64,000 nucleotides of DNA from Zopfochytrium polystomum (Eukaryota > Chytridiomycota > Chytridiomycetes > Chytridiales > Chytridiaceae). Below the pieces are notes generated by a model. That model had not been told where the DNA came from. It worked only from the letters and a program-made list of their open reading frames with translations, and ran no database searches. Every line of letters starts with the position of its first letter. Position 1 is the first letter of the stretch. The stretch spans positions 62,001 to 126,000 of the forward strand of contig JAIVFJ010000095.1 of assembly GCA_025765615.1 (NCBI GenBank), given 5' to 3'. The position numbers and the translations under genes are program-made. This document shows positions 21,515-32,893 of this stretch, in pieces.

Positions 21515-23255
21515 TTCACAACCTCGCCGCCACCCCACCACCACCTCCCGCCCCGCCGCCCCGCCGCCCCCCACCCGCCGGCGCGCCGCCCACCCCCAGT
21601 TGCGCGGCAAACGCCCGCAAGTCCTCGACGAGGAGGCGCGGGACCTCGAGCGCCGGGAAATGGCCGCCCTCCTTCATTTTCGTGTACCGCACCAGGTTTT
21701 GCTGCCCGCGCGTGTGTGTGTGTGTGTGTTGGGGGATATGGTGCAGGTGAGTGTGTGATAGAAAAAAAAGGGATCAAGGAAGGGTTAGGGTTGGGCTCAC
21801 GTTTTCGCGCAGCCACAGTTCGGGCGGGCGCGATATTTCGCGCGGGAAGACGGCGACGGCAACCGGCTGCTTGATGTAGGCTGAGGGTTTTTTGTAGTTT
21901 TTGGTTGGGAGTAAAAAAATAAAAAAAAATAAAAAATGAAAAACAGCGCATTCGGACTTTGTATTTACCGTTGAACACGGGCAGCGCCGCTGCGTTGCTG
22001 CCGAGGCCGGCGTCCTCCTTGTACAGGCGGAACGAGCTCGCGATGGACTCGGTGAACCAGTAGATGGAGACGATCGTGAGCATGTCGTCCATCAGGTCTC
22101 TTTTTTTTTATGCCGGGGCCACGTATTTTGCAGTTTAGTTTCGCTCCCCCACCCTCTCACAAAAGAACCAAAAACCAACACTCAACTCGCGAAACCTCAG
22201 CGCCGGCCACATCTTGTCCGCGATCCACGCGAGCAGGCCGACGGGCGAGTCGTTGAGCGCGACGCCGAGCGTGTAAGGCTTTGTGCGCTGGATGTGGTAG
22301 TAGCCAGACTCCTCGCGGTCGGCGGCGCGGGCGGCGCGTAGGGCGGCGCGTTCGTCGCCGGAGAGGGCGCGGCGCGGGGCGACGGCGAGGAGGAGACGGT
22401 GGCGGAGGGTCGCGGGGCGGAGAGGCGGCGGCGAGGCGTAGGCGAGGTTGAGGTGGACGGCTTTTTTGGTGTTTTTTTTTTTTTTTTTTTTTTTTTTTTG
22501 CGAAAGCTGAGTGGTGGAGAAAGGGAAAGGGCCTGTCACACAAACCAAAGCAGCGACCCGGGTGCTCGACGGCGATGCGGCGGGCGACGGCGGAGCCCCA
22601 GTCGCCGCCCTGGACGAGGAAGCGCGGGTATCCGAGGACGTCGGTCATGAGGTCGGCGAACGCGGCGGCCATGTCGGAGGCTTTGAAGCCGCGGCGGGTC
22701 GGTTTCGCGGAGAAGGCGAAGCCCGGGAGGGACGGGACGACGACGTGGAAGGCGGGGGCGTGCTCGTCGCCGGGTGGGTCTGCGAGGTCGTCGACGACCT
22801 TGTGGAACTCGTAGAAGGAGCCTGCGTCGGGGGCGCGGGACAAAGGTCGGTTACGAACAGTTGCACTAGAGCAGAGAAAGAAAAATGCGCAAGGGGGACG
22901 GACGCACCGGGCCAACCGTGTAGCAGCAAGATCGGGACTGCGTCGGGACGCTTCGAGCGGCGGTGGAGAAAGTGCAGGTCGAGGCCGTCTCGGACCGTGG
23001 CGGAAAAGTGCGGCAGCGCGTTCAGCTTGGCTTCCTGGGCGCGCCAGTCGAGGGCGCGCCAGCGGTCGACCAGGGCGACGAGCGTTTCGTGCGGAATTCC
23101 TGGTGGAGCGGGGAAAAGGGTTGGCACGCGCACGTGAATGGAAGGAAGGTGAGTGTCCATGGCAAGGTTACGAAGCGCATCGCCGCCGCAGCAATCCTCC
23201 TCCTGCCTGCCTGCCTGCCTGGCTGCCTGCCTGCCTGCGTGCCTCCGGCACGAGA

Positions 23256-23288
<33 letters not shown>

Positions 23289-23476
23289 AAACCTTGCAGA
23301 TGCGGCTTTGTCCGCATCCGGTTCCCGCGCTCGTCGACGGCGACGGGCGCGACGAGCGGGTCGGGCACGCGGGCGGCGGCGAGACGTTCGCGGAGGTCGT
23401 CGAGCGCTGCGTCGGGCACGGCCACCGCGAACGGCCGAGCCGCCGCCGCTGAGGCTGAGGCGGCGGGGGTGGTCAT
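21515..23476 (-). CDS. Microsomal-type epoxide hydrolase (copy A)
   Basis: About seven exons on the minus strand encode an alpha/beta hydrolase with the N-terminal EHN domain of microsomal (EPHX1-type) epoxide hydrolases, which open epoxides to diols. In order: [22 protein letters not shown] (EHN, about 23400), ILLLHGWPG (oxyanion region, about 22920), [30 protein letters not shown] with the nucleophile Asp in GGDWG (about 22590), [33 protein letters not shown] and, near the end, [12 protein letters not shown] with the catalytic His (about 21655). The stop is at 21515. I prefer the start MTTPAA at 23476; an in-frame ATG at 23539 would add 21 residues. It is a tandem partner of copy B, which has the same gene structure. 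Confidence 0.9.
22471..22499. repeat. T29 homopolymer in an intron
   Basis: A 29-base T tract inside an intron of epoxide hydrolase A; A29 on the transcript strand, about 12 nt before the presumed 3' splice site (AAAAG before the AVHLNLAY exon). Confidence 0.8.
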
Positions 23477-23765
23477 TGTGGGCGGCGGCGGTTGAGGGGG
23501 TGTCGTGGTGTGGGTGGCGAGAGAGAAGATTTTGTTCATTCCCCTCTTTTCATGTATTTCCCTTTGGGCCTAGTGCGGTGGCACACATGCTACTGTGGCA
23601 CATTTGATGATATCTTTGCCCCCCCCCACCTTCGGCACATTTCACAGCGTCCCAAAAAATATTAAGTAACCTCTCCAATTTAGGATTTGCCCAAGTGGGC
23701 TTGGAAACTCTTACCCATTCCTTTTTTGCGCTCAAATAAGCCACAAAAGCAATCTCCAAATTTCC

Positions 23766-25207
23766 TCACAGCTTTGCCCTCCGCCCCTTCTTCGCCTGTG
23801 CGCCATTCGCCTTCGCACCACGCGACTCCTCCTCCTTCGCGTCCGTCGCGCGGTTGGTCGGCCCCGCCCCTGGCACAACGCGCAAACGCTTAAGGTCCGC
23901 CGCGAACCCGCGCAGGTCGTCGACGAACGCGGCGGGCACCTCGAGCGCCGGGAAGTGGCCGCCGCGCGGCATCTTGTTGAAGCGGACGAGGTTGAACTTC
24001 GTTTTTTTGTGTTTGTTTTTTGTTGTGGGTCAACCGTTGAGGGAAAAAAAAAAAAATTTAAAATATTTTTTAAAAAAATAAAATGAAAAAACTGCGACCT
24101 ACTCTATACTGCAACCACGCCTTTGGCAGCCTCACGATTTCGCGCGGGTAGATTGCGACCGCGGTCGGCTGCTTGATGCGGACTGGAAAATTAGGCCAGA
24201 GGTCAGAACAAAAATCCCACACTCCGGCTTTGCTTCTTTCGCCTTCCTGGGGGCGTTGGGGCGCAGCACACTGACCATTGTTAATCCGGTTGCGCTCGTC
24301 CTTGTACAGCCTGAACGAGCTCGCGATCGATTCGGTGAACCAGTACACGGACACGGTCGTGAGGATGTCGTCGACGAGCGCCCTTTTTCGTTTTTGTCAG
24401 TTCAGCACACAACACACACGCACAGCACGCAGCAACCTCCCCCCCAACTTCTCGAAAAAAAAATACTCAACTCATCAAACCCCAGCGCCGGCCACATCTT
24501 CTCCGCGACCCACGCCAGCAGGCCGACGGGCGAGTCGTTGAGCGCGACGCCGAGCGTGTAGGGCTTGGTCGCCTGGATCTTGTAGTAGCCGGACTCGTGG
24601 GCGGACCAGCTGCGGAGGAAGCGCAGCGCCGTGAGGTCGTTTTCGTTGTCTTCGTTGTTGTTGTTGTTCTTGCCGTTGTCGGCGGCGGGGGAGAGGAGCA
24701 CGCGGAGCCGCGTGAGGGCGGAGGCGAGGGTGGGCGGGGCCGGGACGGGGGCAAAGTTGAGGTGGACGGCTTGTTGCGGAGAGGGGGTAGCGCGGGGAGT
24801 TCAGAATAATACTCTGCCAAAATACCGTAAAATTAAAAAAAAAAAAAGAAAAGAAACCCACCCACACACCTCTCCCCCTCCATCGCCGCCAACTCCCTAA
24901 CGACCGCGGCGCCCCAGTCGCCGCCCTGCACGACGAACCGGTCGTACCCGAGCGTGCGCATCAGGGTCGCAAACGTTTTCGCGACGGCGGCGGCGGTGAG
25001 GCGCGGGGCGTCGGGGAGCGGGTCGGAGAAGCCGGAGCCGGGGATGGAGGGGGCTACAACGTGGAAGGCCGCCGGGAGGTGCGACTCCGACGAGGGTGGG
25101 TCGGCGAGCGGGTCGAGCACCTTGTGAAAGTCGTAGCAGGAGCCTTGTTTGGTTGTTTGTTGGTTTGGGTGTTTTGTTTGGGAGTGTTACACGTGAAAGA
25201 AACTCCT

Positions 25208-25246
<39 letters not shown>

Positions 25247-25469
25247 TTTACCGGGCCACCCGTGGACAAGCAACAGCGGCACTGCGTCTCGGCGCGGCGA
25301 TCGCCTATGGAGAAAGTGGACCATCCCCCCCGCCGGGCCCCCGCCACCTGTGCCGGGCGGCAGCCGCACGGCGTACTGCGGGAGGTCATTCAAACGGGCC
25401 TCTTGGGAGCGCCAGTCGCGGGCGTGGGCTTTCCAGCGGTCGAGGAGGAGGCCGAGGTCTTTGCGCGGG

Positions 25470-25501
<32 letters not shown>

Positions 25502-25827
25502 GTAGTTGGCGATGTTGTTTGCGAGGAAGGACGAAGTGCTTTCAGTCAAAGGGTACGCGGTTTGCGTTGCGTTGCACATACGCTGTGGCGCATGCACATG
25601 TCTTTCCCGATCGCTCGCTCACCCTGGGCGAAGCCGCGGCCGCCGCCAAAGGTGGGCGGGTACGGCGTGTCGTCGTCGTGGTCGACGAGCGGGTCGGGCA
25701 AGCGGGCGGCGTCGAGGCGGCGCTGCAAGTCCGCGACGGCGGCGTCGGGGATGCGCAGCTCAAAGAGCGCGACGTCGCCTTCGTCGTCGTCACGCGCCAC
25801 GAAGCGGTGGTCGTTGTTGTGTGCCAT
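23766..25827 (-). CDS. Microsomal-type epoxide hydrolase (copy B)
   Basis: Parallel structure to copy A, start ATG at 25827 and stop at 23766. Visible blocks: IPDAAVADLQRRLDAARLPD (EHN domain), GIPRKDLGLLLDRWKAHARD, VPLLLVHGWPGK, SCYDFHKVLDPLADP, DRFVVQGGDWGAAVVRE with the nucleophile Asp (about 24920), [50 protein letters not shown], and [19 protein letters not shown] with the catalytic His (about 23955). A basic, low-complexity C-terminal extension (KANGAQAKKGRRAKL) is not part of the usual fold. An Asn-rich insert (NNNNNEDNEND) lies in the cap region. The conserved exon order shows that A and B arose by tandem duplication. Probably detoxification or lipid-epoxide metabolism. Confidence 0.9.
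25209..25243. repeat. A35 homopolymer in an intron
   Basis: 35 A on the plus strand, T35 on the transcript of epoxide hydrolase B, just after the LLVHGWPGK exon. Confidence 0.8.
25475..25501. repeat. T27 homopolymer abutting a 3' splice site
   Basis: T27 on the plus strand; on the transcript of epoxide hydrolase B it reads A27 directly followed by G and the GIPRKDL exon, so the oligo(A) itself supplies the AG acceptor. Confidence 0.75.
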
Positions 25828-25869
25828 TTGTAGTATTTTGCAGTTGTTGAAGCATCCCTTCGAGCCCCC

Positions 25870-26020
25870 GTCCCCTCAACACAATCAATCGCCTTCCCGC
25901 CCCGAGCCCACCAACCAGAAGCTTCACCGCGCCCCGATTGCCCAAAGCGACTCCAGCACGCACCAGCGGCGTTTTGCCATCCGCGTCGACGCTATCCAAC
26001 ACCCAGACCGTGCATTCACA
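25870..26020 (-). pseudogene. Single ankyrin-like remnant
   Basis: A minus-strand frame reads VLDSVDADGKTPLVRAGVAL then GNRGAVKLLVGGLGAG, close to one ankyrin repeat (D.dGkTPL..A...Gn..aVklLl..GA). It stands alone upstream of epoxide hydrolase B with no other domain. Either a fragment or chance; low confidence. Confidence 0.35.
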
Positions 26021-26779
26021 AGATACCCGACGCTGCGCGCACGCTGCCCCGACTCGGCAGCGTGGTGCACAGCGGGGGCTGCGCGGGGACAGTGGAGCGA
26101 AGAAACAGAGACGTGCGTTCGCAACATCACAAAAATTCGACAACTTGCCAGAGAGTGTTTACCAGCAGGTTACCCCTCGACAGCGGACCGGAAAGAATAA
26201 ACCAAGTTACTTTACTTAACTTTGTGGCCGGAGGACCCAACCAAACGGCCCACTCAATTTTTTTATTTTTTTTTTTTCACCCCCCTTGCATTTCTTGGCG
26301 TAATCACGATATTTACACACAACGCCAAAAAGATCGGGTCGCCCATAAGAACTTGTTACAGCATGAAGGTTCGTCGCCCCCCGCGCAGGCTGTCGAGGCC
26401 CAAAGAGAGAGAGAGGGGCGACGTTCAAGGTCGTTTTTCATCTACCTCGCGGCAAAAAAGGCGTGTGCCTTTCAAAACAAACCAATCCCACGGACCGCCC
26501 TCTGCGCACACGCGAAGCTGATCCCCGAAAGTTAGTTGACGACAAAGAGCGCGAGAATGCGAGAATGCGGGTTGCAGCAAACGCGGAGAGGACGGTTAAC
26601 CTGGTCGTCTGTCTTTCGTTGCACCTCGCCTCGCGCCTTCACTCTTGCCCCCACACAAAGCCTACACAGAACAGAAAAGAAAAAAAAAAGAATTAAAGAA
26701 AGAAGAGTCAAAAAGGAGGGTTGAGCTGACAACGAAGAGGGATGAAAAATCGGGCGCGCCCAAACGTGCACACACCCAC
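26021..26779. other. Intergenic region
   Basis: Purine-rich patches (26685-26720) and scattered short frames. No gene recognised. Confidence 0.4.
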
Positions 26780-29700
26780 TCATACCGTGCCGCCGCCACC
26801 ACCACCACCACCACCACCACCACCGGCACACCCGTCCCCGCGGCCCATCCGACGGCTCTGCCAGTGCGCCGCAATCTCGCGCACCCACTCGCCGCCGCCG
26901 CCGACCCACTTCACGCCGCCCCGCACGAGCATCTGGCACGCCTCGACCGCCAGCACCGCGGACCGCAGCGTCACCATCTTCATCAGGTCCGACAGCGACC
27001 ACGACGGCTGCTGATGATGCTGCGGATGCTGCTGATGCTGCTGATGTTGCTGATGAGGCTGATAGTGTGGGTGTCGCCGTGGCTCCGACGACAACGACGG
27101 CGACGAGGGTGCTATGGGCGACGTCGGCTGCGACGAAGGCGGCGGAGACAAGAGGTGCGGCGCTGCCAACGCCGCCCCTGCTGTCGCCCCTGTTGTCGCC
27201 CCTGCCTCTGCTGCTGCCCCCGTCGAGAAACGGCTCGCCGTTGGCGACCGCGCGTGAAGCTGCATCGAAAAGCCTCGCGACGGCGGCGACGCAGGCAGGA
27301 TCATCGACTTGAACGGCGACGACGCCCCCGAGTCCATCGCCACCGCCGTCGCCGACGTCTCCGCCGCGGCAACGTCCGCGTCCAGCTCAATGTGCGGCAT
27401 CGGCAAGACGCGCTCGAGGATGCGCCGGTTCACCTGCGCCACCTGCGCCGGCGACAGCGGCACGACCCGCTGCGACAGCGCCTTTTCCAACGCCGCGTAC
27501 TGCCCCTGGTTGAACGCGTCAACGAGCGGTGACGACGACGACGACGGCACATCGGCGGCGACGCCGCCTCGAGCTGCCGGATAGAAGTCTGTCCCGCCAC
27601 CGCCACCGCCATCCGTCAGAGAAGCATCCAGCGTCGGAACGCGGCTCAGGGAGGCGGCGGCGGCGGCGTCAGCGCCGCTGTTTGAGATGACGGCAGACAC
27701 AGTGGGCACCGCGCTGTCGTCGTCGAGCCAGCGCCGCTTCCCCGGGGATTCGTCGGCGCTGACGTTGTCCCAGGCCCGCTTCAGGCCCGAATGGACGTGC
27801 GTGCCGGCGTCCTGGAAATCGGGATGCAGGGCGGCAGAGAACGCCGTCATTCGGACCATGCCGACGAGAACTGGGTAGATCGATTCGAGCGCCTCGTCGA
27901 CTTTGGGGTCCAATGACGTGTCGTCGTGCTGCAGTTCGGCCGGTATTTCCAGCTTTGGAACAATGAACAGAAGAATGAAGTATAAAGAGACCGGCCTTAG
28001 TCAACCAAGAAAAGCGCAAAGCCAAAATCCCACCTCGATGGAGGGAAAATCCTCCTGAAATCGGTGAAGGATGCGGCTTCGTGGGATCTGGTACTCCTCG
28101 CCAAAGTAGGTAGTCACGACTTGATTATCGAGACAACAAGAAAATATCGTTCTGTCAGCATTCCATCGGTCCCGAAAAAGCACCGCTCTGGAAACTCACC
28201 AAACAGCTTTCTTCGCTTTTTCCATCCAACCACTTTGCAAGGATCTGCTTTTTTTGATTAGTGACTTTGAGCCAGCCTACAGCCAATCAACGGGCGAAGA
28301 CTTTTTGCGAGCGCTATACTCACGGTACTTTTCATCGTCAGGGTGCAGTTTAGCTGCAACAACCTCTTCTTGGTCGATAGCCAAACTGTTTCGCACAGCA
28401 CAGAGGACGGGAACAAACAATGTCAAGTTAATCAGCGCATCGTTTAAAAAGGGGCAGCCAAAACTCAACTCTAGATGCAGCAATTCGCCCTCCGACATTT
28501 CGCTTTCCGCGTCGCTCGGTCCTGCATTGTCGCGCACCGCCTCCATCCTGTCGTCCCTCGGTGGCGGCGGCGGCGGCGGACCGCTATCGCTCTCGGGCGA
28601 CGACTCGATGATTTTGCGCTTGAGGTGATCCGCGCTCCCTCTCCGCGAGTCGTCACCCTTCTTTGTTGCGTGACGCTGCGGCAGTTTTTCGCGCTTTCGC
28701 CTCGTCCCGTCGGCGTCGGAGTCGGCGTCGTCGCGCTCCAAGGGCCTCGAGGAGCGCGGCTCGCGCGGGCGGTCCTGGGGGTCCGCGCGGTCATCCGCGC
28801 GGTATGCGTGGGCAATCTTTTCCCGGCGATCGGCGGTGGCGCGGCCAATCTTTGCCTGCCGTTCGGCGCGCTCGGCGCGCTCGTCCGTTTGTTTTTTGCC
28901 GGGTCCGACGTCGTCGCTCGCGCGGGACCTTTCGTCTCTGACGCGGGGCCGCTCGTCGTTCGCCTTTGACGGCCTCCTGTCCGAGTCTCGGTTCTCGTCC
29001 TTGCGTACCGCCCCGCGTTCCCTGTCCGGCGAACGGCGCTGTCGTCGGCCGGTACCCTCGCCTCGGCCGTCCTCACCCCGCGATCGGACCGGCGCGTTGG
29101 TACTCTCTCGCTCCTCCCTTTTTGCGCGTCGAGCGTCCATCTCCCGAGAGCCCGCCCGCTCGCGTTCGCGCGCCGACGCCGACGTGTTCGTGTCTTCCCC
29201 TCCCCCGACGCATGGCTGCCTTTCGTCCAGGCCCCTCGAGTCCGCCGAATGACGCCCGGTGGGCGGCGCGGTCGCCGGCGTCCGTCTATTCGGCGGTTCA
29301 TCTCGTCGGCTCGGCGCCGCCTCGTCCAACCGTTTCGTCGCCGAGCCGCGCTTTTCTGGAGACGGCCATGAGCTGGTCGGATATTGGCTCAGCTCTTGAA
29401 TTTGTTTGCGCGGTTTGCGGGCTCTTTCATTGCTGCGCCGATCAGTCTCGGACCGCTCCGGGCGGGCGGCGGCGTTGAGCCTCGAGCCGATAGCCGGGGA
29501 CGGGGACAGCGGTGACCGAATTGAATTCTGCAGGGCACGGAGCGGGGGTGTTTCGCCGGACGAGGAACTGGGGGTGGATGGACACGGGGAGGAGAAGGAG
29601 GAGGAAGAGGTGGACGAGGCGACGGCGGACGTGCGTTTGACAGGGATAAGGTCAGGGAGGTGAGCGGAGGAGCCCTTGGATGTCGCGGGAGCGAGGGCAG

Positions 29701-30019
29701 GCACGTGGGCAGAAGAGTAGCGTGCAATTTGGGAGGAGGGCTTTGTGGTTGGTGGGCCTGCGGGGGCGGCGCCTGCTGCTGCGGCCCGGGATAGCTGCTT
29801 GGCATGACCTTGCGGCGGCGGCGGTCTCGGCTTATTGAGGAACATTCGCGAAGTGGTTGTTGGCTGCCTGCTGCTGCTGCTGCTCTTGCTATAGCTGTTG
29901 TCGGTGGTGCTGCCACCTACTGAGCAACCAGTCGCAGAACTGGGGCGCAGGGGTTGCTTCTGCTGTTGGTATTGCGGGCCGGCGTGTCGGGCGTCGAGAA
30001 AGTGGTACGGGGGATCCAT
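26780..30019 (-). CDS. Unidentified low-complexity, probably nuclear protein
   Basis: Five exons with phase-consistent junctions: 30019-28470, 28385-28324, 28244-28200, 28119-28034 and 27952-26780 (stop). The protein is about 970 residues. Exon 1 (about 515 residues) is Ser/Pro/Arg/Asp/Glu rich with stretches like RDERSRASDD and SPDRERGAVRKDENRD, recalling SR/RE-type nuclear proteins. The small middle exons join to a more ordered core: LAIDQEEVVAAKLHPDDEKY, CKVVGWKKRRKLF, TYFGEEYQIPRSRILHRF, SLDPKVDEALESIYPVLVG. The last exon ends with Ala, His-Gln, Ser-Pro and Gly runs but keeps a helical block (LSDLMKMVTLRSAVLAVEAC). A winged-helix regulator is conceivable from the IPRS..L motif, but I do not recognise the family. 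Confidence 0.55.
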
Positions 30020-30267
30020 CGTGACAATGATGTGGTGGGCGGCGGTGAATGAATCTGAATGAATGGATGATTGGGCAAAGGGGATGGAGGGGAGGGAGGG
30101 TAGGAGTACTCAGGAAGTAGCGGGCTGTGATGGGGGGTTGTTGTTGATGATGCTGTTGTTGCTTTGTGTTTGCTATTAGTCCGTGTGGGGGGCGAGGACG
30201 TCGATCGCGACGGGGCGCGCGGACGGCCACTGGCCGATTGTTCCCTCCGCGTGATTGATTGACTGAC

Positions 30268-30311
<44 letters not shown>

Positions 30312-30867
30312 GTCTCTGTCATCGCCTTCTGGATGAGGACGGCCTTGTCCGAAAACGAGCAGAGCCCCATTATGAATACACACAATTATTGTTCATTAAG
30401 AATTTGTTGATTCTGCCCCCCAAAGTTCATTCAGCAACCACTACAACACAACAACAAAAATACCATCAACCAACTCCAAACTATCTTCCTACCGCCCTTC
30501 CCCCACATCCGCGCGCATCCATCCGCCTTGTTAACGGCTTCGTACTTCAATAAGCTGCAAATCCTCATTCTCTCTCTTTCTTTCCCTCTCTTTTGGCCTC
30601 CCTCTCACCACACAGCACACAGCAAACAGCGCACAATCACGAACACGCACACACAGCACAGACACACACACACATGAACACACTCACGCACGCGCGCATA
30701 CACACGCATAAACACAACACACACTCTGAGCCCGTCTGCCCTGGTACAAAAAACGAACCAACTGGAGATGCGAATGGTTCAATCGATGCAAACTGACTTG
30801 TCAACCAGGCTGGTGTCGAAGAAAAAGTCAAGGCTTCACCCTCCACCTGCTCCTCCTGGTATAACCG
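30020..30867. promoter_or_regulatory. Divergent intergenic region with microsatellites
   Basis: Lies between the start of the minus-strand low-complexity gene and the start of MRPL46, so it must hold both promoters. It contains a (CT)n tract (about 30266-30310) and CA-rich repeats (about 30640-30725). Confidence 0.5.
30266..30310. repeat. (CT)n microsatellite
   Basis: About 20 CT units, with one interruption near its left end, upstream of the low-complexity gene. Confidence 0.85.
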
Positions 30868-32171
30868 ATGGTAATCCGCACCGCAGCCGCAGCCGCCGTG
30901 AAGAGGCATGCCAGCATTTTGCGATTGCGATTGCGATTGCGAGCACCAATAGCCGCCGCAGCGGCAGCAGTAACCCCGTCCGTATCGTTCGCGTCGTCCT
31001 CGCTGTCGTTGTCGCCCTCGTCCTCGTCGTCGTGGTCGTCGTCATCACACCACCACCGCCTCCTCCTTCCGTCGTTGCCACAACGCCGACCGCTCGCGAC
31101 TTCGGCGTCGGCGCCGCCATCGGCCCCAAAGAAGCCCGCATCCACGTCCTCCTCCTCCTCCTCCTCCACAACCACCACCACCACCACCACCACCTCCGCC
31201 GCCCCATCGTCGTCGTCGTCGTCCTACGACATCCGCGTCGGCCTCCTTATCAAGCGCAACCCGGTGATCCTCGCGCCGCAGGGCGAGTTCGAGCGCGAGT
31301 ACCACCTGCACCGGCAGCGGCAGGAGCGCGCGGAGGCGCGGCCGTTCAACGTCGAGTTTTACTTTAAGAAGGGCACGGAGGCGGAGCGGCGGTGGCTCAA
31401 GGCGCAGGAGGCGGTCGGCGCCACGCCCGAACGGCCGTCTGCCACGCGCCGCTTCGACCGCGACCTGGCGAACCTGGTCGCCGGCGAGGTCAAGGGCCCC
31501 ATCACGAAGGCCGACGAGCGCGGCGACGTCGCCGCGCTGGACCGCAAGCTGGACCAGCCGCTGTACTTGGCCGTGCTGGACGGCAAGACGGGCAAGTGGG
31601 CGCTGCCGGCCGGAAAGCTGGATGGCCAGGAGCTGCTGCACGAGGTATGTTTTGTGGACCCAGGTTTCTTCTTTTTTTTTGGTTTTCCTCCGCGCCGCTT
31701 CCTTCTCATTTTCATTACCATTACCCGCAAGGCCGCGGACCGGCACGTCAAGGAAATGTTTGGGACCCTCCATGGAGACGTGGCGGGTCGGCACCGTTCC
31801 CGTCGGCCACCTCGCTCAGGGCAGCGCGCGTGTGAGTGTGGATTTCTTTTTATTTTTGCTTGGGATCCTTCGACTCGTCGGGAGCATGTGCGAGCACGCA
31901 GTCCCCCCTCGAGAGAGTCATCGTGCAGGCAGTATTTGAGACTGACTCGTGGTGTTGCAAAAAACCAAAGACCTTTTTCATCAAGCACGTGATCATTGCC
32001 GGCAACCCCAAGCCGAAGGGCGCGGCGGCGGCAGCGGGCGGCAAAAAGAAGGGGGGACCGCAGCAGCAGCAGAGTCAGGGTCATGATGGAGGCATTGCGT
32101 GGCTCACGCGCGAGGAGCTGCAGGGACGGATGGACGCGAGCGAGTTTGCGGCCCTGGAGGGCATGCTGTGA
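30868..32171 (+). CDS. MRPL46: Mitochondrial large-subunit ribosomal protein L46
   Basis: Three exons: 30868-31644, 31732-about 31830 and 31971-32171. The N-terminus is a basic, Ala/Ser/Thr-homopolymer-rich presequence suited to mitochondrial import. The body has the L46 hallmarks: IRVGLLIKRNPVILAP, FEREYHLHRQRQER, and the Nudix-like LYLAVLDGKTGKWALPAGKL, then AADRHVKEMFGT, METWRVGTVPVGH, TFFIKHVIIAGNPKPKG and WLTREELQGRMD. Within exon 2 the frame must slip by one base between AADRHVKEMFGT and METWRVGTV (around 31765-31775, gggaccctcc). One C fewer would give a perfect family match, so an assembly indel is likely. It acts in mitochondrial translation. Confidence 0.88.
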
Positions 32172-32378
32172 TGTTGACGTCGGCGTTTGGGCGTGACCTT
32201 CGTAGCCTTTTTCGGATATTGGGGAAGGGGGGGAGGGGGTGGTGGGTGGGGAGACGGATGGCACGGAACTGGTGTGGTGGTCAGACGAGGGGATGATTCT
32301 TGAGTTGCTGTGGAAGTGAAGTGTTTCCTTTCTGGGGGAAGGGTGACGAGTCAAGAACGAGACACCAACTGCCTGCCT

Positions 32379-32414
<36 letters not shown>

Positions 32415-32893
32415 TATTTCCTTCTCTCGCTGCCAGGCACCCCACCGACCAGCAACTACACCGTTACCCCCAGCCCGTCTCCGTCTCGACTCGACGGAAT
32501 CGATCGATCGATCAATCGAAAGAAGCGATACTCTCGCCCCTGCCCCGTGATCTGACCAGAAATCAATAAATAAGGTTCGTGCTTGCCTGCGTGCGTGCCG
32601 CTGCTTTCTCTGCTTCTGAGCTCGCAAGAGCTGTGTTGCAAGCCAGTGGCCGGAGGGAGAAAGGGGAGCTACTTTACTGAGAGAGAGCGCGTGAGGGAGA
32701 GAAGGGAGCGAGAGAGGGGGGGATAGAGAGAGAAATAGAGGAAGAGTGGCTGCTGACGGTGAAGTGAGTGGCTCGAGTGTTTGCTCTCTGCCAGCCGCAG
32801 TCATGCAAATAAGGAAGGAAGCACCTAACGTATCCCCCGCCCCCCCACCCTCTCCCACCCCCAATCCCGTTCAAAAGAATAGAAGGAACAAAA
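32172..32893. other. Intergenic region with (CTTT)n
   Basis: A tetranucleotide (CTTT)n tract (about 32377-32414) and a purine-rich GA patch (32680-32735) before the bystin start. No other gene seen. Confidence 0.5.
32377..32414. repeat. (CTTT)n microsatellite
   Basis: About nine CTTT units between MRPL46 and bystin. Confidence 0.85.

Noticed and set aside
26990..27060. Tandem ctgctgatg repeats as a CRISPR-like or satellite array
   Set aside because: They are in-frame codons for a His/Gln run of the minus-strand gene, with no spacer structure.
28277..28470. Reading the first exon of the low-complexity gene straight through to SPVDWL
   Set aside because: A good donor and acceptor (intron 28386-28469) and later phase-consistent exons give a longer, more conserved-looking protein.
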